Assembly: GCF_033807715.1 (NCBI RefSeq)
Contig: NC_084587.1
Location: 13,993,017-14,057,016 of the forward strand
Direction of reading: 5' to 3'
Source: Cololabis saira
Lineage: Eukaryota; Chordata; Actinopteri; Beloniformes; Belonidae
Length of the DNA stretch: 64,000 nucleotides
In this document: one piece after another, positions 1-11,650 of the stretch
How positions within the stretch are numbered: the stretch's first letter is position 1
Layout: the number at the start of each line of letters is the position of its first letter
Translations under genes and position numbers: made by a program
Notes under the pieces: model-generated
Told to the model about the DNA's origin: nothing
What the model saw: the letters and a program-made list of their open reading frames with translations, nothing else
Database searches by the model: none

Positions 1-354
1 GGAGAAAAGAAGGAAGGAAGGAAGGAAGGAAGGAAGGAAGGAAGGAAGGAAGGAAGGAAGGAAGGAAGGAAGGAAGGAAGGAAGGAAAGAAGGAAAGAAG
101 GAAAGAAGGAAGGAAGAATGAAAATAAGGAAGGAAAGAAGGGAGAAAAGAAGGAAAGAAGAATGAAAATAAGGAAGGAAAGAAGGGAGAAAAGAAGGAAG
201 GAAGGAAGGAAGGAAGGAAGGAAGGAAGGAAGGAAGGAAGGAAGGAAGGAAGGAAGGAAGGAAGGAAGGAAGGAAGGAAGGAAGGAAGGAAGGAAGGAAG
301 GAAGAATGAAAATAAGGAAGGAAAGAAGGGAGAAAAGAAGGAAAGAAGAATGAA
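1..354. repeat. Purine (GGAA)n compound microsatellite, left edge of array
   Basis: Almost pure A/G tract of GGAA/GAAG repeats, interrupted at 117-180 and 303-354 by a recurring interlude (GAATGAAAATAAGGAAGG then AAAGAAGGGAGAAAAGAAGG). The same interlude occurs in the tract at 37186-37655, so both visible edges of the satellite array are bounded by the same compound repeat. The interlude contains ATAA, the motif found at every module joint of the array. The tract continues beyond the left window edge. The open frame through it (K/R/E/G repeats) is a by-product of the repeat. Confidence 0.97.
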
Positions 355-1895
355 AACTAGAAAATTTCTGGAAATTTTGATATGGGCATGCCCTACCGCC
401 CATTCGTCCCCTCTCGCTGCTTTGGTTTTGGGCTGTACTGGTTGGGTTTAGGGTGGTTCTATGTCAGTTTGAGGTGTTTTTACACTTGTATTTCATTCAT
501 TCCTGTGCTCCCAATAGTTATTAATGGGGCGCGCTTTTTGGCATCTAGCGTTGCCACGGTAACGCTTTTGACTGAGAATAGTAATGCCCATCGAGGCAAG
601 ATGGAGACGCATCTAACGATGTATGCCTTGCATGGGTGCATGTTCCGGTTCAGGCTACGTTAACGGATAGGTTTTTTTTTTCACCATGGTACAAAACCCC
701 ATCCGAATGAATGGGGCCATTTGGCCTGGATTTTGACATAAAATTTCCTTAAATCCCAGCTTCATGAAATTTGAATATGTTGAAGTCCACAGCGTGCCGA
801 GTCAGGGGACATTTGTACGATGTCTCTACAATAACCTGTTGCCTAGCAACAAGCGTCCAAATTCAAACAGAAATTAAAAAAAAAATGAAAGGCCAATATC
901 GCAAAAACTGTAATAATTAGCATAATGAGGTTGTACGTAGCGTTAGGGACAATCGGGCCGAGTGTTTGAAAGTTTTAACGATGTCTCTACGATAAAGTTC
1001 GACCGAGCAATAAGCGTCTGAATTTTTGCCTTTTTTTTTGCTTTTTGGCATCTAGCGTTGCCACGGTAACACTTTTGACTGAGAAAAGTAATGCCCATCG
1101 AGGCACGATGGAGACGCATCCAACGATGTATGCCATGCATGGGTGCACGTTCCGGTTCGGGCAGCATTAACAGATTGTTTATTCACATGGTCCCCCATAC
1201 AAATGCATTGGTTTTTGTTGCCCTGGTAACAAGCCCCATAGGATAGAATGGGACAATTTGGCTTTAATATCTCAAAAGCTGTAAACGACAGCGTAATGAG
1301 ACCTCAGTATGTTGTAGTCCACATGAAGCTGAGTCTTTTAACGTTGGAACCAAGTCTCTGCGATACCGCATTGCCCCGCAACAAGCATCCGAAGTTCCGT
1401 TAGCATCAAAATGAACAATGTGGAATATCTCAAAAACCGTAATAGCAAGCATGACGAGACTAAAATATGTTGCAGTACAAAGTGTCCCGGGTTGGTCAAT
1501 GTTGTAATGATGTCTGTACGATAAACCGTTGCCTAGCAACAAGCGTCCAAAATAAAATAGATTTTTTTTTTAAATTGAAAGTTAAATATCGCAAAAACCG
1601 TAATAACTAGCATGATGAAGTTTTATGGTCCTTTAGTGACTATCGGGCCGAGTGTTTGAAAGTTTGAACGATGTCTCTACGATAAAGTTCGGCCGAGCAA
1701 TAAGCGTGGGAATTTTCGCCTTTTTTTTTGCTTTTTGGCAACTAGCGTTGCCACGGTAACCCCTATTACGGAGAAAAGTAATGCCCATCGAATCACGATG
1801 GAGACGCATCCAACGATGTATGCCATGCATGGGTGCACGTTGCGGTTCGGGCCGTATTAACGGACGAAAAAAAGTGCGGAATAAGAATAATAATA
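355..1895 (-). mobile_element. M2 module, copy 1 (family A body)
   Basis: Repeat body of 1541 bp, oriented by its putative 3' end on the minus strand. The left end is ACTAG followed by AAAATTTCTGGAAATTTT, a perfect 8-bp stem with a TG loop, then the arm TATGGGCATGCC at 381-392. Inside are five diverged copies of a ~160-bp sub-repeat (about 720, 896, 1266, 1424, 1586), each with a pattern close to ATATCGCAAAAACCGTAATA and TGTCTCTACGATAA. Three copies of a ~120-bp block start near 541, 1048 and 1738. RFX X-box-like sites are seen at 550, 838, 1057, 1217, 1528 and 1747, with a weaker one near 1370. Unlike other copies it follows directly on the purine tract. No coding function. Confidence 0.9.
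550..563. promoter_or_regulatory. RFX X-box-like site, representative of the M2 sites
   Basis: GTTGCCACGGTAAC fits the RFX X-box (GTTRCC, short spacer, GGYAAC) closely. Equivalent sites in M2 copy 1 lie at 838 (GTTGCCTAGCAAC), 1057, 1217, 1528 and 1747. Most copies also have GTTGCCATGGTAAC, for example at 2758. Six or seven such sites per M2 in 13 copies gives on the order of 80. Whether any is bound is unknown. Confidence 0.45.
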
Positions 1896-3435
1896 ACTAG
1901 AAAATTTCTGGAAATTTTGATATGGGCATGCCCTACTGCCCATTCGTCCCCTCTCGCCGCTTTGGTTTAGGGCTGTAGTGGTTGTGTTCGGGGCGGTTCT
2001 ATGTCAGTTTGAGGTGTTTACGGTTGTATTGCATTCATTCCTGTGCTCCCAATAGCTATTAATGGGGCGCGCTTTTTGCCGTCTAGCGTCCCCACTGTAA
2101 CGCTTTTGACTGAGAAAAGTAATGCCCATCGAGGCACGATGGAGAAGCATCTAACGGTGTATGCCGTGCATGGGTGCACGTTCCGGTTCAGACTACGTTA
2201 ACGGATAGGGTTTTTTTCCACCATGGTAAAAAAAAACCCATCCGAATGAATGGGGCCATTTGGCATGGATTTTACATTAAAGCTTCCTTAAATCACAGCT
2301 TCATGAAATTTGAATATGTTGAAGATCACAGCTTGCCGAGTCGGGGAACATTTGTATCATGTCTCTACGATAATCTGTTGCCTAGCAACAAGCATCCAAA
2401 GTCAAACGGAAATAAAAAAAAAAAAGAAAGGTCAATATCGCAAAAACTTTAAAAGTTGACATAATGAGGTTCTAGGGTCCGTTAGTGCCAATCAGGCCGA
2501 GTGTTTGAAAGTTTGAACGATATCTCTACGATAAAGTCCGGCCGAGCAATAAGCGTCTGAATTTTCGCCTTTTTTTTTTGCTTTTTGGCATCTAGCGTTG
2601 CCACGGTAACACTTTTGACTGAGAAAAGTAATGCCCATGGAGGCACGATGGAGACGCATCCAACGATATATGCCATGCATGGGTGCACATTGCGGTCCGA
2701 GCAGTATTAACAGATTGTTTATTCACATGCTCTCCCATACAAATGCATAGGTTTTTGTTGCCATGGTAACAAGCCCCATAGGATAGAATGGGACAATTTG
2801 GCTTTAATATCTCAAAAGCTGTAAACGAGAGCGTAATGAGACCTCAGTATGGTGTAGTCCACATCAAGCTGAGTCTTTTAACGTTGGAACAAAGTCTCTG
2901 CGATACCACGTTGCCGCGCAACAAGCATCCGAAGTTCCGTTAGCATCAAAATGAACAATGTGGAATATCTCAAAAACCGTAATAGCAAGCATGACGAGAC
3001 TAAAATATGTTGCAGTACAAAGCGTCCCGGGTTTGTCAATGTTGTAATGATGTCTGTACGATAAACCGTTGCCTAGCAACAAGCGTCCAAAATAAAATAG
3101 ATTTTTTTTTTAAATTGAAAGTTAAATATCGCAAAAACCGTAATAAGTAGCATGATGAAGTTTTATGGTCCTTTAGTGACTATCGGGCCGAGTGTTTGAA
3201 AGTTTGAACGATGTCTCTACGATAAAGTTCGGCCGAGCAATAAGCGTGGGAATTTTCGCCTTTTTTTTTGCTTTTTGGCAACTAGCGTTGCCACGGTAAC
3301 CCCTATTACGGAGAAAAGTAATGCCCATCGAATCACGATGGAGACGCATCCAACGATGTATGCCATGCATGGGTGCACGTTGCGGTTCGGGCCGTATTAA
3401 CGGACGAAAAAAAGTGCGGAATAAGAATAATAATA
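1896..3435 (-). mobile_element. M2 module, copy 2
   Basis: Copy of 1540 bp with the same architecture as copy 1. It is the first unit of the 3.3-kb block that recurs at 10111 and 33379 with no difference that I could see. The first X-box-like site is degraded here (GTCCCCACTGTAAC near 2087); the others are intact at about 2378, 2597, 2758, 2911, 3068 and 3287. The joint to copy 3 is GAATAATAATAACTAG. Confidence 0.9.
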
Positions 3436-4970
3436 ACTAGAAAATTTCTGGAAATTTTGATATGGGCATGCCCTACCGCCCATTCGACCCCTCTCGCTGC
3501 TTTGGTTTGGGGCTGTAGTGGTTGTGTTCGGGGTGGTTCTATGTCAGTTTGAGGTGTTTACGGTTGTATTGCATTCATTCCTGTGCTCCCAATAGTTATT
3601 AATGGCGTGCGCTTTTTGGCGTCTAGCGCCCCCCACGGTGACACTTTTGACTGAAAAAAGTAATGCCCATCGAGGCAACATGGAGACGCATCTAACGATG
3701 TATGCCATGCATGGGTGCACGTTGCGGTTCAGGCTACATTAATGGATAGGTTTTTTTTAGCTGTGGTGTAAAAACCCATCTGAATGAATGGGGCCATTTG
3801 GCATGGATTTTGACATAAAATTTCCTTAAATAACAGCTTCATGAAATTTGAATATGTTGAAGTCCACAGCGTGCCGAATCGGGGAACATTTGTAGGATAT
3901 CTCTACGATAATCTGTTGCCTAGCAACAAGCGTCCAAAGTCAAACGGAAATAAAGAAAAAAATGAAAGGTCAATATCGCAAAAAGTGTAATAATTGGCAT
4001 AATGAGCTTGTACGGTCCGTTAGTGCCAATCGGGCCGAGTGCTTGAAAGTTTGAACGATGTCTCTACGATAAAGTCCGGCCGAGCAATAAGCGTTCAAAT
4101 TTTTCGCCTTTTTTTTTGCTTTTTGGCATCTAGCGTTGCCACGGTAACACTTTCGACCGAGAAAAGTAATGCCCATCAAGGCACCATCGAGACGCATCCA
4201 AAGATGTATGCCATGCATGGGTGCATGTTCCGGTCCGGGCAGCGTTAACAGATGGTTTATTCACATGATCCCCCATACAAATGCATTGGTTTTTGTTGCC
4301 ATGGTAACAAGCTCCATAGGATAGAATGGGACAATTTGGCTTCAATATCTCAAAAGCTGTAAACGACAGCGTAATGAGACCTCAGTATGTTGTAGTCCAC
4401 AGCAACCTGAGTCTTTTAACGTTGAATTAAAGTCTCTACGACATCGTGTTGCCGCGCAACAAGCGTCCGAAATTCCGTTAGCATCAAAATGATCAAGGTG
4501 GAATACCTCAAAAACCGTAATAGCAAGCTTGACGAGACTAAAATATGTTGCAGTACAAAGCGTCCCGGGTTTGTCAATGTTGTAAGGATTTCTGTACGAT
4601 AAATCGTTGCCTAGCAACAAGCGTCCAAAATAAAAGGGATTTTTTTTTAAAATTGAAAGTTAAATATCGCAAAAACCGTAATAACTAGCAGGATGAAGTT
4701 GTATGGTCCTTTAGGGACTAACGGGCCGAGTGTTTGAAAGTTTGAACGATGTCTCTACGATAAAGTTCGGCGGAGCAATAAGCGCGGGAATTTTCGCCTT
4801 TTTTTTTGCTTTTTGGCAACTAGCGTTGCCACGGTAACCCCTATTACTGAGAAAAGTAATGCCCATCGAGGCACGATGGAGACGCATCCAACGATGTATG
4901 GCATGCATGGGTGCACGTTGCGGTTCGGGCCGTATTAACGGACGAAAAAAAGTGCGGAATAAGAATAATA
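3436..4970 (-). mobile_element. M2 module, copy 3
   Basis: Second M2 of the triplicated block, matching the copies at 11651 and 34919. It carries a variant of the first 120-bp block (GTCTAGCGCCCCCCACGGTG near 3621), so its X-box there is lost, while those at about 3914, 4134, 4297, 4449 and 4605 remain. It runs without interruption through GAATAATAAG into an M1a module. Confidence 0.9.
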
Positions 4971-5219
4971 AGAAAAGGGAAACCTTTTCTGTATACCAAT
5001 ATATCGCCTTCATTTTCATGTTTTTCCTCATTTTTTCGGGCGTGTTTTAGTTTTTGGGGAATTTTTTTTCCCACATCAGAGCGGGGTCATGCTGTACACC
5101 TGCTGGTGTGACGTGGGACTTTTGCGACTTTAGCTTGTTAGCAAAATGCTAGCAACAATGCCCTTTGGGCCATTCTGGACGATTGCAATATGGTCATGCC
5201 ACTACTTGGCATGCCCATA
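4971..5219 (-). mobile_element. M1a module, copy 1 (family A terminal module)
   Basis: A 249-bp module. It begins with AGAAAAGGGAAACCTTTTCT, a perfect 8-bp hairpin with a GAAA loop. It ends in a hairpin made of TATGGTCATGCC and GGCATGCCCATA around ACTACTT (11 of 12 positions pair). The last 12 bases are the exact inverse of the arm just inside the left end of M2, so this module and M2 look like the two ends of one element. Read on the minus strand it would be the 5' end. The ATAATA joint to the next M2 follows. Confidence 0.85.
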
Positions 5220-5225
5220 ATAATA

Positions 5226-6775
5226 ACTAGAAAATTTCTGGAAATTTTGATATGGGCATGCCCTACCGCCCATTCGTCCCCTCTCGCCGCTTTGGTTTGG
5301 GGCTGTAGTGGTTGTGTTTGGGGCGGTTCTATGTCAGTTTGAGGTGTTTTTACGCTTGTATTTCATTCATTCCTGTGCTCCCAATAGTTATTAATGGGGC
5401 GCGCTTTTTGGCATCTAGCGTTGCCACGGAAACGCTTTTGACTGAGAATAGTAATGCCCATCGAGGCAAGATGGAGACGCATCTAACGATGTAGGCCGTG
5501 CATGGGTGCACGTTCCGGTTCAGGCTACGTTAACGGATAGGTTTTTTTTTTCACCATGGTACAAAACCCCATCCGAATGAATGGGGCCATTTGGCCTGGA
5601 TTTTGACATAAAATTTCCTTAAATCCCAGCTTCATGAAATTTGAGTATGTTGAAGTCCACTGCGTGCCGAGTTGGGAAACATTTGTACGATGTCTCTACG
5701 ATAACCTGTTGCCTAGCAACAAGCGTCCAAAGTCAAACGGAAATTTAAAAAAAACCTGAAAGGTAAATATCGCAAAAACTGTAATACTTGGCATAATGAG
5801 CTTGTACGTACCGTTAGGGACAATCGGGCCGAGTGTTTAAAAGTTTGAACGATGTCTCTACGACAAAGTTCGATCGAGCAATAAGCGTCTGAATTTTCGC
5901 CTTTTTTTTTGCTTTATGGCATCTAGCGTTGCCACGGTAACACTTTTGACTGAGAAAAGTAATGCCCATCGAGGCACGATGGAGACGCATCCAACGATGT
6001 ATGCCATGCATGGGTGCACGTTCCGGTTCAGGCAGCATTAACAGATTTTTTATTCACATGGTCCCCCATACAAATGCATTGGTTTTTGTTGCCATGGTAA
6101 CAAGCCCCATAGGATAGAATGGGACAATTTGGCTTCAATATCTCAAAAGATGTAAACGACAGCGTAATGAGCCCTCAGTATGTTGTAGTCCACATCAAAC
6201 TGAGTATTTTAACGTTGAATCAAAGTCTCTGCGATACCGCGTTGCCGCGCAACAAGCATCCGAAGTTCCGTTAGCATCAAAATGAACAATGTGGAATATC
6301 TCAAAAACCGTAATAGCAAGCATGACGAGACTAAAATATGTTGCAGTACAAAGCGTCCCGGGTTTGTCAATGTTGTAATGATGTCTGTACGATAAACCGT
6401 TGCCTAGCAACAAGCGTCCAAAATAAAATTGATTTTTTTTTTAAATTGAAAGTTAAATATCGCAAAAACCGTGATAACTAGCATGATGAAGTTGTATGGT
6501 CCTTTAGTGACTATCGGGCCGAGTGTTTGAAAGTTTGAACGATGTCTCTACGATAAAGTTCGGCCGAGCAATAAGCGTGGGAATTTTCGCCTTTTTTTTT
6601 GCTTTTTGGCAACTAGCGTTGCCACGGTAACCCCTATTACGGAGAAAAGTAATGCCCATCGAATCACGATGGAGACGCATCCAACGATGTATGCCATGCA
6701 TGGGTGCACGTTGCGGTTCGGGCCGTATTAACGGACGAAAAAAAGTGCGGAATAAGAATAATAATAATAATAATA
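5226..6775 (-). mobile_element. M2 module, copy 4
   Basis: A 1550-bp copy and the first of a tandem pair with copy 5. I saw only a handful of substitutions between the two at a constant offset of 1550, for example GTTGGGAAAC versus GTCGGGAAAC near 5671. The pair shares GCTTTATGGC near 5912, unlike GCTTTTTGGC in most copies. The joint is a long (TAA)n run. Confidence 0.9.
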
Positions 6776-8325
6776 ACTAGAAAATTTCTGGAAATTTTGA
6801 TATGGGCATGCCCTACCGCCCATTCGTCCCCTCTCGCCGCTTTGGTTTGGGGCTGTAGTGGTTGTGTTTGGGGCGGTTCTATGTCAGTTTGAGGTGTTTT
6901 TACGCTTGTATTTCATTCATTCCTGTGCTCCCAATAGTTATTAATGGGGCGCGCTTTTTGGCATCTAGCGTTGCCACGGAAATGCTTTTGACTGAGAATA
7001 GTAATGCCCATCGAGGCAAGATGGAGACGCATCTAACGATGTAGGCCGTGCATGGGTGCATGTTCCGGTTCAGGCTACGTTAACGGATAGGTTTTTTTTT
7101 TCACCATGGTACAAAACCCCATCCGAATGAATGGGGCCATTTGGCCTGGATTTTGACATAAAATTTCCTTAAATCCCAGCTTCATGAAATTTGAGTATGT
7201 TGAAGTCCACTGCGTGCCGAGTCGGGAAACATTTGTACGATGTCTCTACGATAACCTGTTGCCTAGCAACAAGCGTCCAAAGTCAAACGGAAATTTAAAA
7301 AAAACCTGAAAGGTAAATATCGCAAAAACTGTAATACTTGGCATAATGAGCTTGTACGTACCGTTAGGGACAATCGGGCCGAGTGTTTAAAAGTTTGAAC
7401 GATGTCTCTACGACAAAGTTCGATCGAGCAATAAGCGTCTGAATTTTCGCCTTTTTTTTTGCTTTATGGCATCTAGCGTTGCCACGGTAACACTTTTGAC
7501 TGAGAAAAGTAATGCCCATCGAGGCACGATGGAGACGCATCCAACGATGTATGCCATGCATGGGTGCACGTTCCGGTTCAGGCAGCATTAACAGATTGTT
7601 TATTCACATGCTCCCCCATACAAATGCATTGGTTTTTGTTGCCATGGTAACAAGCCCCATAGGATAGAATGGGACAATTTGGCTTCAATATCTCAAAAGA
7701 TGTAAACGACAGCGTAATGAGCCCTCAGTATGTTGTAGTCCACATCAAACTGAGTATTTTAACGTTGAATCAAAGTCTCTGCGATACCGCGTTGCCGCGC
7801 AACAAGCATCCGAAGTTCCGTTAGCATCAAAATGAACAATGTGGAATATCTCAAAAACCGTAATAGCAAGCATGACGAGACTAAAATATGTTGCAGTACA
7901 AAGCGTCCCGGGTTTGTCAATGTTGTAATGATGTCTGTACGATAAACCGTTGCCTAGCAACAAGCGTCCAAAATAAAATTGATTTTTTTTTTAAATTGAA
8001 AGTTAAATATCGCAAAAACCGTGATAAGTAGCATGATGAAGTTTTATGGTCCTTTAGTGACTATCGGGCCGAGTGTTTGAAAGTTTGAACGATGTCTCTA
8101 CGATAAAGTTCGGCCGAGCAATAAGCGTGGGAATTTTCGCCTTTTTTTTTGCTTTTTGGCAACTAGCGTTGCCACGGTAACCCCTATTACGGAGAAAAGT
8201 AATGCCCATCGAATCACGATGGAGACGCATCCAACGATGTATGCCATGCATGGGTGCACGTTGCGGTTCGGGCCGTATTAACGGACGAAAAAAAGTGCGG
8301 AATAAGAATAATAATAATAATAATA
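6776..8325 (-). mobile_element. M2 module, copy 5
   Basis: Near-identical tandem duplicate of copy 4, so the pair is recent. It continues through a long (TAA)n joint into an M1b module. The usual hairpin and arm lie at its left end (6781-6813). Confidence 0.9.
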
Positions 8326-8562
8326 AGAAAAGGGAAACCTTTTCTGGGTACTAATTTACGCCTTCATTTTCATGTTTTTCCTCATTTTTTCGGCCGTGTT
8401 TTACTTTTTGGGGATTTTTTTTTTCCACATCAGTGCGGGGTCATGCTGTACACCCGCTGGTGCGCAGTGGGACTTTTGCGACTTTAGCATGCTAGCAGCA
8501 TTGCCCTTTGGGCCATTCTGGACGATTGCAATATGGTCATGCCACTACTTGGCATGCCCATA
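8326..8562 (-). mobile_element. M1b module, copy 1
   Basis: A 237-bp M1 subtype. It differs from M1a by GGGTACTAATTTACGCC after the starting hairpin, by GGCCGTG for GGGCGTG, and by a shorter CATGCTAGCAGCATTG segment. The starting hairpin and terminal GGCATGCCCATA are retained. It abuts the next M2 directly, with CCCATA followed by ACTAG and no spacer, giving a compact nested palindrome at the joint. Confidence 0.85.
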
Positions 8563-10110
8563 ACTAGAAAATTTCTGGAAATTTTGAAATGGGCATGCCC
8601 TACGGCCCATTCGACCCCTCTCGCTGCTTTGGTTTAGGGCTGTAGTGGTTGTGTTCGGGGTGGTTCTATGTCAGTTTGAGGTGTTTAAAGTTGTATTGCA
8701 TTCATTCCTGTGCTCCCAATAGTTATTAAAGGTGTGCGCTTTTTGGCGTCTAGCGCCCCCCACGGTGACACTTTTGACTGAAAAAAGTAATGCCCATCGA
8801 GGCAACATGGAGACGCATCTAACGATGTATGCCATGCATGGGTGCACGTTGCGGTTCAGGCTACATTAATGGATAGGTTTTTGTTTCACCGTGGTAAAAA
8901 AAACCCATCCGAATGAATGGGGCCATTTGGCATGGATTTTGACATAAAATTTCCTTAAATAACAGCTTCATGAAATTTTAATATGTTGAAGTCCACAGCA
9001 TGCCGAGTCGGGGAACATTTGTAGGATGTCTCTATGATAATCTGTAGCCTAGCAACAAGCGTCCAAAGTCAAACGGAAATAAAGCAAAAAATGAAAGGTC
9101 ATTATCGCAAAAAGTGTAATAATTGGCATAATGAGCTTGTACGGCCCGTTAGTGCCAATCGGGCCGAGTGTTTGAAAGTTTGAACGATGTCTCTACGATA
9201 AAGTTCGACCGAGCAATAAGCGTCTGAATTTTTGCCTTTTTTTTTGCTTTATGGCATCTAGCGTTGCCACGGTAACACTTTTGACTGAGAAAAGTAATGC
9301 CCATCGAGGCACGATGGAGACGCATCCAACGATATATGCCATGCATGGGTGCACATTCCGGTTCGGGCAGCATTAACAGATTGTTTATTCACATGGTCCC
9401 CCATACAAATGCATTGGTTTTTGTTGCCATGGTAACAAGCCCCATAGGATAGAATGGGACAATTTGGCTTTAATATCTCAAAAGCTGTAAACGACAGCGT
9501 AATGAGACCTCAGTATGTTGTAGTCCACATGAAGCTGAGTCTTTTAACGTTGGAACCAAGTCTCTGCGATACCGCGTTGCCGCGCAACAAGCATCCGAAG
9601 TTCCATTAGCATCAAAATGAACAATGTGGAATATCTCAAAAACCGTAATAGCAAGCATGACGAGACTAAAATATGTTGCAGTACAAAGTGTCCCGGGTTG
9701 GTCAATGGTGTAATGATGTCTGTACGATAAACCGTTGCCTAGCAACAAGCGTCCAAAATAAAAGTGATTTTTTTTTTAAATTGAAAGTTAAATATCGCAA
9801 AAACCGTAATAACTAGCATGATGAAGTTGTATGGTCCTTTAAAGACTCTCGGGCCGAGTGTTTCAAAGTTTGAACGATGTCTCTACGATAAAGTTCGGCC
9901 GAGCAATAAGCGCGGGAATTTTCGCCTTTTTTTTTGCTTTTTGGCATCTAGCGTTGCCACGGTAACCCCTATTACGGAGAAAAGTAATGCCCATCGAATC
10001 ACGATGGAGACGCATCCAACGATGTATGCCATGCATGGGTGCACGTTGCGGTTCGGGCCGTATTAACGGACGAAAAAAAGTGCGGAATAAGAATAATAAT
10101 AATAATAATA
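8563..10110 (-). mobile_element. M2 module, copy 6
   Basis: A 1548-bp copy. Its subterminal arm reads AAATGGGCATGCC instead of TATGGGCATGCC, one base off the M1 inverse. The last segment is an odd patchwork: CATCTAGCG appears near 9945 where most copies have CAACTAGCG. The joint to copy 7 is a long (TAA)n run. Confidence 0.9.
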
Positions 10111-11650
10111 ACTAGAAAATTTCTGGAAATTTTGATATGGGCATGCCCTACTGCCCATTCGTCCCCTCTCGCCGCTTTGGTTTAGGGCTGTAGTGGTTGT
10201 GTTCGGGGCGGTTCTATGTCAGTTTGAGGTGTTTACGGTTGTATTGCATTCATTCCTGTGCTCCCAATAGCTATTAATGGGGCGCGCTTTTTGCCGTCTA
10301 GCGTCCCCACTGTAACGCTTTTGACTGAGAAAAGTAATGCCCATCGAGGCACGATGGAGAAGCATCTAACGGTGTATGCCGTGCATGGGTGCACGTTCCG
10401 GTTCAGACTACGTTAACGGATAGGGTTTTTTTCCACCATGGTAAAAAAAAACCCATCCGAATGAATGGGGCCATTTGGCATGGATTTTACATTAAAGCTT
10501 CCTTAAATCACAGCTTCATGAAATTTGAATATGTTGAAGATCACAGCTTGCCGAGTCGGGGAACATTTGTATCATGTCTCTACGATAATCTGTTGCCTAG
10601 CAACAAGCATCCAAAGTCAAACGGAAATAAAAAAAAAAAAGAAAGGTCAATATCGCAAAAACTTTAAAAGTTGACATAATGAGGTTCTAGGGTCCGTTAG
10701 TGCCAATCAGGCCGAGTGTTTGAAAGTTTGAACGATATCTCTACGATAAAGTCCGGCCGAGCAATAAGCGTCTGAATTTTCGCCTTTTTTTTTTGCTTTT
10801 TGGCATCTAGCGTTGCCACGGTAACACTTTTGACTGAGAAAAGTAATGCCCATGGAGGCACGATGGAGACGCATCCAACGATATATGCCATGCATGGGTG
10901 CACATTGCGGTCCGAGCAGTATTAACAGATTGTTTATTCACATGCTCTCCCATACAAATGCATAGGTTTTTGTTGCCATGGTAACAAGCCCCATAGGATA
11001 GAATGGGACAATTTGGCTTTAATATCTCAAAAGCTGTAAACGAGAGCGTAATGAGACCTCAGTATGGTGTAGTCCACATCAAGCTGAGTCTTTTAACGTT
11101 GGAACAAAGTCTCTGCGATACCACGTTGCCGCGCAACAAGCATCCGAAGTTCCGTTAGCATCAAAATGAACAATGTGGAATATCTCAAAAACCGTAATAG
11201 CAAGCATGACGAGACTAAAATATGTTGCAGTACAAAGCGTCCCGGGTTTGTCAATGTTGTAATGATGTCTGTACGATAAACCGTTGCCTAGCAACAAGCG
11301 TCCAAAATAAAATAGATTTTTTTTTTAAATTGAAAGTTAAATATCGCAAAAACCGTAATAAGTAGCATGATGAAGTTTTATGGTCCTTTAGTGACTATCG
11401 GGCCGAGTGTTTGAAAGTTTGAACGATGTCTCTACGATAAAGTTCGGCCGAGCAATAAGCGTGGGAATTTTCGCCTTTTTTTTTGCTTTTTGGCAACTAG
11501 CGTTGCCACGGTAACCCCTATTACGGAGAAAAGTAATGCCCATCGAATCACGATGGAGACGCATCCAACGATGTATGCCATGCATGGGTGCACGTTGCGG
11601 TTCGGGCCGTATTAACGGACGAAAAAAAGTGCGGAATAAGAATAATAATA
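10111..11650 (-). mobile_element. M2 module, copy 7
   Basis: No visible difference from copy 2 at an offset of 8215 bp. First unit of the second copy of the 3.3-kb block. Confidence 0.9.

Larger units (their letters stand above)
1896..5225. repeat. 3.3-kb higher-order block (M2-M2-M1a), copy 1 of 3
   Basis: Block of two M2 and one M1a recurring at 10111 and 33379 with constant offsets of 8215 and 31483 bp over its whole length and no indel. Every stretch I compared was identical. Both edges fall on ATAA joints. Confidence 0.85.

Noticed and set aside
943..1167. Recurrent 60-106-codon frames across the M2 modules on both strands
   Set aside because: They follow repeat copies, overlap in several frames, have no known domain, and are truncated at random by substitutions between copies. 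Treated as chance frames.
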